Positions 41,707 to 52,800 of a stretch of 64,000 nt of DNA are shown here, in pieces. Location of the stretch: positions 5,001 to 69,000 of the forward strand of contig JAXCGZ010007667.1 of the NCBI GenBank assembly GCA_037179515.1, written 5' to 3'. How positions within the stretch are numbered: the first letter of the stretch is position 1; each line of letters starts with the position of its first letter. This DNA comes from Halocaridina rubra. Its lineage: Eukaryota; Arthropoda; Malacostraca; Decapoda; Atyidae. Below the pieces are notes generated by a model that made no database searches, was not told the origin of the DNA, and saw only the letters and a list, made by a program, of their open reading frames with translations. The position numbers were made by a program, and so were the translations under genes.

Positions 41707-44700
41707 GTATTTGTTTGATAGGCCAATATCCTATAGTTAATGTCTGCCAGTTACTGTAAGGTAATGTGACAGGACCAAATTAGGTTCCATAGTTGTGTGT
41801 GGATTAGGTACTAGTGATTCAGGGAATGTAGTGCTTTATTCCTGTCTGAGAATTTCTGATTGTTCTATCCCCAGTTGCAGGGAATAAGCAGTTATTATTC
41901 TTCTGCTGGATTCGCAGTTCTCTTGGTAGCTTCGTCCACACACGAGCTCCCTACTACATATTATTCTCATTGACTTAAAGGTGGTAAGTTTTGGTACATG
42001 GTGAGAGAGGCAAGACTGAGATGGTTTGGACATGTGCTAAGGAGGGCAAAGAGGTATATTTGGAGAAGGATACTGTGCTGAGGTGGGATCAAGTGTATAT
42101 ATGGAGAAGGATACTGAGGATGGAGCTGTCAGGCACGAGCAGAGGAGCATTTTTGGATGAGGTGAGGGAAGACTTGAGGATGTGTGGGGTGATGGAGGAG
42201 GAAGCAGGGGATAGAGTGATATGGAGACGCTTGATCCACTGTGGCAACCCTTGACTTGAAAAGCCGAAAGATTTGATGATGATGATGATGATTTTGAGGG
42301 GTTAAGTCCTACACTCAGTGAAGATCTAAGTGTAGGTATTAATATTCCCGTCTTTTGTGAAACAAAAATACGCATGGATGTAGGCAGAGATGTACTGTGT
42401 ACATATTCACAGGAGGGTAGTTGCTCTAGGACTGGGCTGATGCCTATAGTGTCATGCCCCAGTTTCGTAAGCTGATGGAGTTGTCAGGGCATGAGTTCAG
42501 TTCCCGTTGTGGCTTACACAGCTTCTTTCTTTGCCAGAGCAACCTAAGACTAAAATAAAACATTCACTTTTTTCATATTTTATATCGGTAGATCAGTGGA
42601 TATTTTTCTTGGGTCTCGTGTAGGAGGTTTCTCAGAGTGGTATAGTTCAGTCCTGAAAGAGCTCATATTCTCTTTCTTTCTTACTCTGCATTTTCTTCTT
42701 TATAGCTCTTTGGGCAGGGGACAAGAATACTGCCAATGTCTACTTGTTCACCATGAAAGTGTCATAGCGTACAAGGGGTTCCAAGTTGGAAATCTCCAGT
42801 CAGCACTTCATTAATTGGGTTTTTAAATGTGTGTGTGTAGTTGTGAAATGAGTGAGAGTAAAAGGAGGAGACTGGAATCATGTTTGTCAGATGAGTGATT
42901 GACGTGCTAGTATTAGGTGAAGCAAAGATGGATTGGATATTATGGTGAATGGGTGTGTGGGTTGACTCTGCCACCCCTTACATTGGGAATTGCTGCCTGT
43001 GTATTTAGAGATATCAATAGAACTTTTAGTATTTCGAGCACATGATGTTTTATTTTGATAAAGACAACCTTTTCTTTATTTTCGTTAGATGTCCAGTGGT
43101 AATGATGACAGTAGTGTAGAAATCACTATCATGAAATCTGTCAGCTTCTCTTATTAGGGGTCGTCTCAATAAGACCAGTTGTGTCCATATCGTCGTATCG
43201 TCTGCATCCTCCTCCGTCACCCCAAACACCCTCACACTCTCTCTCACCATATCCATAAAACACCTCTGGCTACCTCTTTGCCTCCTGTTTGGCAGCTCCA
43301 TCTTCAGCGTCATTATCCCAGCATACTCCTCATTCCTCCTCAGTACATTCCCAAACCAACTCGGTCTCGCCTTTCTTACCATGTCATCAAACTGTCCCAC
43401 CTGCTGTGTGTTAGAAATAAGGCTCTAATAATTTTCCACATCAAAGAAAAGGATTTAACTATACTGTGCTACTGTTTAATATACAATATTGATTTGAATA
43501 TTCTCATTTTTTCTGTAGGATGTGTAGGATTTTGTTGTCAAAATATTTGTAAGTCTTTTTCTTATGCAAATTGGGTTATGACTGTGAGGAGGCCACAGTT
43601 GCTCAGTGATAAAGCGCATGAGTCAGGAAGCAACTAATGTGGGTTCGATCTCTCTGCAAGACATGAGGAAGGGCATCCATCACCCCCTTATAGTTCCAAC
43701 ATGTCTTTGGCTGGCTCCATTTACATGGGGATTAATTATGACCCATAAAATGGTGCTCAATTAGATTACTGTTATAAATATTTACATCGCTTGAAACCTT
43801 AGCATTTCTCTCAGGTTAATATGTAGCACAAACTGTCTTTTAATAATTTTGAGAAAGATTGTCTTTACCTCTATGTAGACGTGCTCTCTTGTTTTGTATT
43901 GTTTGTTTACGCTCCATACTTTTCAGGACGAATCTGTGGACCACTTCGTTTCAGAGAGCGTCAAGAAGGGATGGCAACGGAGAGAAGAATACAAGAGGTT
44001 GGGTGGAGAAAAACAGTTTTTGCACAAAGCGAGACATTTCGTCAAGAAGAGGGCCATAAGTAATAGATACAAGGTAGAGACATGCACACTTGTTTAAAAA
44101 AACTTTTACCGATGTTGGATAAGCTGTGGATTACTTGTAAATAATATAGGAAACTACAGTATAGAAAAACCTTATTCAAAAATATGGTAAGCTATGGATC
44201 TTATATAAACAATATAGGAACACTGATAACATTTTGGAAAGATTTTCTTGCACAGCCATAGAATAAACTATATATCTTATGTAAACAATATCGGAACTGA
44301 TACCATTTTGCAAAGATTTTCTTGTACAAACATAGAATAACCTATGGATCTCTTGTAAACAATATAGGAAGACAAGCTTTAGAAAAAGAACTTGTACAAA
44401 CGTAGAGTAACCTTTTTATATACTTGTAAGCAATATAGGAACACTAATAACATTACAGAAAGAGTTTTTATAAGAATAGCCATTTTAAACGTGTCCTTTT
44501 CATTTGTATTCATAAAACTGCTAAAATAGTAATTATTTAGTGAGAAATCACATAAAATTTTGTTCACGTGAGAAATCATGCTTTGAGTGACTATTGAACC
44601 TTTCATTTGCACAACCAGAATAGAGAGTATATTTTAAGATCAGACCTGAGACTCTTTACTCTTCTTTTTTTTCAATGCAGATTATTACCCAAAGTCGAGG

Positions 44701-47555
44701 CATCGAGGAACCAGAACGTCTTTGTGAAGAAATTGAGCCGGAGGGTGCGGTAGCTTTACCCCCGTCTCCCGTCAATGAACTCGTGTGCGTTGATGCTGTT
44801 CTTGCAAATGAATCGGTAGGCTCAGTTTTCTTGTAGAGGTGTTTTTGTACGAAGGCTATGTTAAAATATCTTTTTTGACTGTTAAATCTTTGCTTCTCAA
44901 TTTCTTTGAGAACTCCCAAGAAAAGGGTATCCTTTGTAATCATTCTGAAAGGTTTCCTCCTTCTGCAGTTGTTTCTTTGCTGTTCATGCTTTCACAACTT
45001 TTTATAATAACTTCTTAGTTTTGTTTTTCTCCATCACTTGTACTTTATGCTAATGTTCGCTCTCTTCTGTTTACATATTTTTTTCTATCTACTGTTCTTT
45101 TATTTTCTACTTTTAATGACATAAAACATAATTGTAGTCATGGGCAGTGTCCTCTTTCCCTGTTAGCACACTTCATCATCTTCATCTTTCAGCTTCTCCC
45201 GATCTGCTGTGTCCTCCTTCGTCACACTATCTCACCCTCGTGTCCTCCTTCACCACATCCTTACATGTCCTCTTTTGTCTGGTTCTCCCCTTCCTCTTGC
45301 CTGGCAGCTTCGTCCTCAACATCTTTCTCTTAACGTACCCCATATCCTTCCTTAACACATGTTAAGGAAGGATATATCTCAGTTTTGTGTATGCTAAGCA
45401 GCCTCTTCACTTTCATTAGACTTCTCTCTTTAGGGGGTGGCCACAGTGGATCCTGTCACAACACACCCTCAAGGCCTCCCTCACCACTTCCATAAATCTC
45501 CTTGTTGACTTTCCTCTCCACTTCCTCCCGCCTAGCAGCTCCATCTTCAGCATCCTTCTCCCCAACTACCCCTCATCCCTCCTCAACAAATGTCCAGACC
45601 TGTGGTGTCTGCAATATATATTGTGTGAAAGCAACATCACATTCCTTTCAGATCTATTGTGTCCCCAAGTCTTCATATAAATTTAACAAAGGTATTGGAA
45701 AATTATACATAAATATCTTTACTGTTTCAGGCTAATACTTGTTTTACTCTAACTTTTAACACATACTTTTGCATCCTTATAGGAAGCTGCTGGTCATTTC
45801 TATGCCCACATCAACACTGAATATTCTTGAATATTCGTTACACACCTCACAATATTCCTTCACATTTGACAAGTCATTACACTCTCCATTTCTGTTTCTC
45901 TTTATTTTATGTATTCTTCGTGCCCAGACATGATGAGGGCTGTTTTATTTTATTATTTTTTGGCACGTTCTGGTGTCACAATCATAAAAAAAAAAAATAA
46001 GAAAATTATATTTAGTATGTGAACTTTTCTTTCTTTACTATTAAATCACTTTTTTGTGGATTAAAAACATCTTGAACAGGCTTCTTGGACAGTCATCCAG
46101 TCGTTTCTGATAGCTCAGAGGGCCTTGATGGATGGTTCCCAAATTGCAGCCTGTGCACGGTGTGATAAATATTTGATGCTTCCCATTTATGTTTGGATAT
46201 GGACAGCTTCTGCATAGTTTTAGAGGGGGTTTTGAAGTTCCAAGTTGAACTTGAGTGTGATGTAATATATTTTCCTCTGGTGTAATGTTTTGAGATGCAG
46301 GAATGCTACTTTTTAATGAAGCACTAAATCATTTTAATGAGGTTTGTTTTATGTCAATACTTTTCTTCCTTTGTAAATTATTTGTAATAAACAGTCCTTC
46401 TCTTCTTTTTAGGACGATGTCATTACGTGTAATGGGGTTCCATTGGAGCGGACGCAATACGTTTACGATGTCTATTATGCTGACGAACAAATTGACTGGG
46501 CAGAATTCATGGAACACAACACCTGCGAGTAAGTCTCTTCTTCCTCGTCTTTCTTCTTTTTCTGCTTCGTCATTGTCTTATTCATCTTTTTTAATTTTGT
46601 TCTTTTCTATATTCTAAGTTTTCTTTTCCTTTTTGTTGATCTTCTTATGCTTATTTGTGAATAGGACTGATTAGAACAGCTAGATGTCAAGTCTTTCTTC
46701 AGTTATGCTTCTATTCCTATGCCTAAATCTACCCCAACTATTTTGGCGTAATATTATCCTTTTACACCTGACAAGTCGCAAAACTCCCCATCTCCAATGG
46801 TCTTTATATATCATTCTGTTATTTTTCCCTTGTCCTTAAGCTGCTACGTCTTCATAAATTATTTTCTTTGTTGCTTAGGCTCAATGAGGGCAATTTTCTT
46901 TGCATGTCCTATTGTGACAGTTGAAAAAAAAAGTCATGATTTTCTTATTCACCTCTTTTTTTTCTTGTTTATACGGGGTATTCCAGTTGAAAAAAAGTCA
47001 TGATTTTCTTATTCATCTCTTTTTTTTCTTGTTTATACGGGGTATTCCTATTTTTCCTTTTCTTCGTGTTTATATTATTTGTGGTACACTTCTTCTTCTT
47101 CTTCCGTTTTGTGAGACACAGACCTCATGGAATAGGTCCCTGCTTATTTGCTGCTTGCTGAAAGTTTCTCCTGCTGACTGTTTACATTAATGACTTACGA
47201 CAGAGCCTAAACAATAGGTACTGTGTCGAGATTTGTAGCTCGCGGATTGGTCGGTGCAGCGACTGCTTCTTCCCATCTACCTCCAGACTCTGGAACTCTC
47301 TTCCTCCTTCTGTCTTTCCTAGTTCTTATGACCTTTCATCCTTCAAAAAGCAGATCTATCGTCATCTCAGAGCCTAGTCCTCCATATCTCTGGGTCCTCT
47401 TTACTTTGACTGTTTTTTCTGTCTGTCGTTTTCCTTTGTGTGACATTACCTCATCTCTGCCTTGCCCTTAACTTTTTCTTTTCCTTCGTCTTGGTATTTT
47501 CTCGTGCCCGGGCCTTTGTCGATGAGGGCAGTTTCTGCCTGTCCCGGTGTCACAC

Positions 47556-47592
<37 letters not shown>

Positions 47593-49749
47593 CTTAAAAT
47601 TTCCAGAGAAAATAGAAATATGGCATATTGATAAGTTGCAGACAAATTCTTGGTAACTCCTCTATTGCTATCTTTTTACTGTTTAACTTGCTCAGAGCCT
47701 ACTAATTTCCAACAGGCCAAGAATAATATTGACCACAGGTGTTATTTGAAAGGAAAATTGAATTGATAAGAGATATCATTGCCTAGGAATTTTTATCTCA
47801 TGTTTGCCTACAGTTGGGTCACCCTGCATTCTCTTGCTGGGGATGGCATTATGTATGAAAAATATGTCCAGAATGTAATATTTAAGTTAAGAATTATGAT
47901 ATTAGAAGTTATAAAAGTAGCAAGTTCATAAATGCTAGATATTTTATCCGTTTTAAAAATACTAAGAGTGAATAGTCGTACACCGTAACTCATTCCCCCA
48001 GATCGAGTTGTTGTCTTGTGTGGTTGGCATAGTCGCATGCAAGTGGTATGTCAGTGATGCAGGGAAGAGTGAGTGTGAGATATGTGGATGGCGTGACTGA
48101 TATTTCTACTGCAGGGTCTTACATGCCTCAGATATGTTCTTTCATTCAGAATTAATTTGATTCCACAGGATTGAAAAGGAGGTCTTTGAAGACGTAAATG
48201 AAGATGATATCGGGGATGTTTTTGATGATGAAGATGATGAAAACGATGAGAGTAACTGGAGGAATGATTATCCAGACTACGATGACAGTCCCTTTGAGTG
48301 AGTACGATGTAACAGTTACTTGATTTTAGTCTAGACTCCAGAGTGACTGTTGAAGAGTTTTGAAATATAGTTTTGATTATCCTGAAATAATAGTAAGGAA
48401 AAGGAGGGGTTTGGTTCAGTGAAAATCTGGGAGCCAGAATGATATGCATCAGCCATGGTAGTGCGGTAGTTAGAGCACTTTGCTTGGGGAAAGCACAGAT
48501 TCGGGGTTGATCCTGCTGCATGGCTTTAGGGAGGGCATCCACCCTTAATTCCTCAATTCCAACCTGTCTGTGTTTACCCCATGTGAATGGAGACTAAAAT
48601 TGTAGGATAAGAGTTGATGAAATTGAAGAGCTGTAGCCTAACATTGAAATTTGAGTTGAAAATAAGAACATTTTTATTAAAAGTTTTAATACTCAAGTCC
48701 TAAAGTGGGAATTAAAAGTGGAAGCAATGAACATGGTTTCACAGAGAATAGACACATAGAAGTACTTACATTACAAGACAATGAAAAGGGATGTAGTACA
48801 TTTTTAAGGTAGTGTTGTATATGAGAACTTTTATCATATAATCTTCATTAGTGAGTCCTTGTGAGATGTTTGGACATATGGTGAGAAGGGATGAGGGGAA
48901 TGTTGGTAGAAGGATGCTAAGGATAGAGGTGCCAAATGGGAGGGGAAGAGGTTGGCCAAAGAGGTGGCTTATGGATGTGGTGCGGTTGGACATGAAGATG
49001 TGTGATTGGAAAAGTGGAAAAATATGACTTGTGTGTTAGCCTTCTTGTGGATACGTTATGATGAGAACGAGATGCAGTACACTTTTAAACTTGCTTTACA
49101 CATTAGAACTTTAATTGTATAAACTATATTAGTTAACTTTTCTTACTGAGACAGTTATGCCATAGTTAATTTTTGGCCACTTTTAAGGTACAGTACATGT
49201 GTCATTGGTCATATTGAAGTTAGAATATGGATGTTCTTTGCCATATTGAAGTTAGAATTGGCCATACTGAAGTAAGGATATGATTGCCACTGCCCGTATT
49301 GGTTTAGAAATATTGCATCATTACTCTTTTTTTTCATTTATCATACACCTATTCCCAAAAGATCTTGCAAATTTAAAGAATTCCAAAATGAAGGCTCTTT
49401 ACCCACACTACAAACTGGGAGCCATATCGCCATGTCTTCTTATTATTAAGTAATACTGTGCAGTATGCCATTTTGTGTCATAACTATTCCCCATATAAAT
49501 GGAGATGCACACAAACAAGTTGGAGCTGGAGCATTAAGGCTGTAAGTCCTCCCTATCGCCCCAAGATGGGATCAAACCACCGTTATTCGTCTTCTGACTC
49601 GTGCATTCTACCACTGAGCTACTGTGATCCTCATATATCTATATTGTATAGCAAGCAACTTAAGTACAACCAGTTACTGTAAAAATATGATGTTACAGTA
49701 TCTTTTTTTCAGACCGGTAGAAGTCAGGAATACCCTAATTGGATAATTC

Positions 49750-49807
<58 letters not shown>

Positions 49808-52800
49808 TATCATCATTATCTTGACCTAAGTAACAAGCCCAGCTGGAAACAGTCAAGGACAATAAACCAGATGGCTTCGACAGGGGAAGCAACTTGGTTA
49901 GAAAAAGGAAAGAGAGAGTATTAAAGAAAATAAACAAAGTCATATAGATAAAGTAAGTTTGAAGCTATGCTACATCAAGAGTACATGTACATCAGTACAT
50001 TTACATCTCTGACCAGCCTTCTCCAATGTTTCATTTGTAAAAGGAATTACAGGTACTTTTGATACCCAGATTCACCTATTATATAATGCATACACCCTGG
50101 TCTTGTTTGCTGTTTTTGTCACACCATCAATCCTCATTCAAATGGGGATGGACACTTGACAGGTCCGAGCTGGGGAATCAAGGCTCGATGCCCTTCGGTT
50201 TTGTGTCACTATCAATCGTCATTTTAATGGAGATGGACACTGACAGGTCGGAGCTGGGGAAGTGAGGCTGGATGCCCCTTGGTTTTATGTGTCACTATCA
50301 GTCTTCATTTAGATGGGAAAGGACACTGACAGGTCGGAGCTGGGGAATCAGGGCTTGATGCTCTTCGGTTTTGTGTCACTATCAATCGTCATTTTAATAG
50401 AGATTGACACTGACAGGCCGGAGTTGGGGAAGTGAGGCTGGATGCCCCTTGGTTTTATGTGTCACTATTAGTCTTCATTTAGATGGGAAAGGACACTGAC
50501 AGGTCGGAGCTGGGGAATTAGGGCTGGATGCCCTTCGGTTTTCTTTGCCACTATCGGTCCTCATTCAAATGGGGATGGATATTTGACAGGTCGGAGCTGG
50601 GGAATTAAAGCTGGATGCCATTCTGTTTATGTGTCACTATCAGCCCTCATTCAAATGAGGATGGACATTGACAGGTCGGAGCTGGGGAATTAAGGATGGA
50701 TACCTTTCCTAATGCCAAGCAGAGGGCTCGAACGCAGATTTATCACTTCCTGAGTTGAGTGGTCTAACCACTGTGATACCGTTTATATAGATGTATAAAT
50801 AAGAGACAAGATAGCAATGGTAATGATAAGGTCCTGCAATATGATTCTTTTCAATTGCATTGCATGATAAAATGTTGCAAAATTTTATGTATTTTAAACA
50901 CAATATCCATTTCATTGGTGTAGTAGATGAAGGCACTTGACTCAGGAAGTGACAGACTCGCGATTTAGCCCATCCCAGGCTATTTAGGAATGGCATTCAA
51001 CCCTAATTCCCTAACTCCAAGCTGTGTCCATCCCCCATAATGAGGGTTAATAGTGATGTAAAATGGAAACAACATTTGTGAGTTTTAGCATACTGAATTA
51101 TAGCCATTGAACTCTTTATTATATTTTACAGAGATGATGAAGAATACCTGAATGCACAGATCAGGAAACTAAATCAGAAAAATTGTGAGTATTTCTTAGC
51201 CCTGGATATATATGGTTTTGGTTTTATAAGGTTTTACCTTGTCTTCTAGTGTTTAAGACCTGATTTTTTCAAGTGTCTTGATGGATTTTTTTCTTTCAAG
51301 CTTTGGTACTTTCTTTTTTTTTCTAGTTTGTTTACATGAGAAAATGAAATATTTACAACATATGGAATGAACTAAGTCCCCCTTATGAGGAGGTGGCTGA
51401 GTCAAAACACATATATCCACTGTAAGTTAAAATATATTGATCTCCTAGCTCCATGGGGATAGAGACCTGCCACAATTCCCTCCTCCACCAATACCACCCT
51501 GCTTGAGTTACCCACAGGGTGAGTGGGCAAGGGTCTTCTGTAGTGAGGCCCAACAGCCGCTGCTGGTTTAGATATAATTACCTTAGTAATTGTCACGACT
51601 ATTGAACCCATTAAAAATGTGAATATGAATGAGGAGATTCTTGGTAAAGTAGAAACCATTTTGCATCTGGGGTTACACGTAGAAGAGAATGGAGGAGTTG
51701 GGTGTTGTGCGCAGCAGAGAATGAAAGGGTTATTGCAGAGGTGAGCAACTGAGTGAAGGATGCAACTAAAATTCTAGGTGGAATGAAAAATATAAGGAGA
51801 AATTGATGCAGTATATAGGAATGAATGAAAAGAGAAGGATATATGAAGGACCAATTGTGCGTATGGCATTGTATGAGATGATTAGATTGGACTTAATGGA
51901 GATGAGGTGTTTTAGAATTATGATAGGTGTGACAAATATGAATAAATGAGAAATTTGCAGGTGAGGCAGGGAAGAAATCTTTCTGATTTGTTAGACTAGG
52001 GAGTGTTTAGGCGGTGTGGACACGGAAAGAATGAACGGCAGACAGACCAGCAAAGAGAGTGTGTAGAGTAGAAGTAAATGGAATAAGACCATGAGAAAGA
52101 CCAAGATTGAGAAGGATGGGGTAAAAAGAGAATTGATGCATGTGGTATGTCAGTGAACCAGGGAAGAGAGAGTGCGAGATATAGGCATGTAGTGACAGAC
52201 ATTGTGAATGGGTAAGTGGCACAAAGGGATTTTCTTGCACCTGCGTATTGCTGTAGACTGGGACAGGTGGGTGCCAGGATGAATGAGTGGGGTAAAACAT
52301 GTAGGGTTGTCAGGTCCCACTACAGATGAACTGTACCTTGCTTCACACTGAGGATAACCCCAGCAGTGGATAGGGATAATGGCAAAACTAGCCCACAGGA
52401 GCAAAGATAGGATGGAATGCACGGGTCTTATGGTGAATGGGAGTGTGCTTCGAATTGGCCACCCCCTTACAAAGGAGATCGCGGCCTTTGTAAGTCTACT
52501 GTATATATTACATTCGTCCAGTAAACTTTGCGAAAAATATCATTTTTGTTACTAGTACTTGTGTCGTCTTATCTGAAATGCACTTATGATGTTAATTTTG
52601 GGGTCTTTGTGGATAAGTAAAAAGCCTTCACTCATGTGAAAATTTCATATGCATGATTAGATTTTAGGAACAGTATTTTTTAATTAAGAAGCAAAATATA
52701 ATTTTCCTCTGTTAATGGCTTATGTCTTTTACAAAGCACAGGCAAAGCTTTCTTAAAGGTTAAAGGTCTCTAATAAATGGCAGAGGCAAGAAACAGTAAT

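Noticed and set aside
42037..42375. 112-residue minus-strand frame
   Set aside because: Antisense shadow of the plus-strand LINE C-terminal fragment at 41985-42256.
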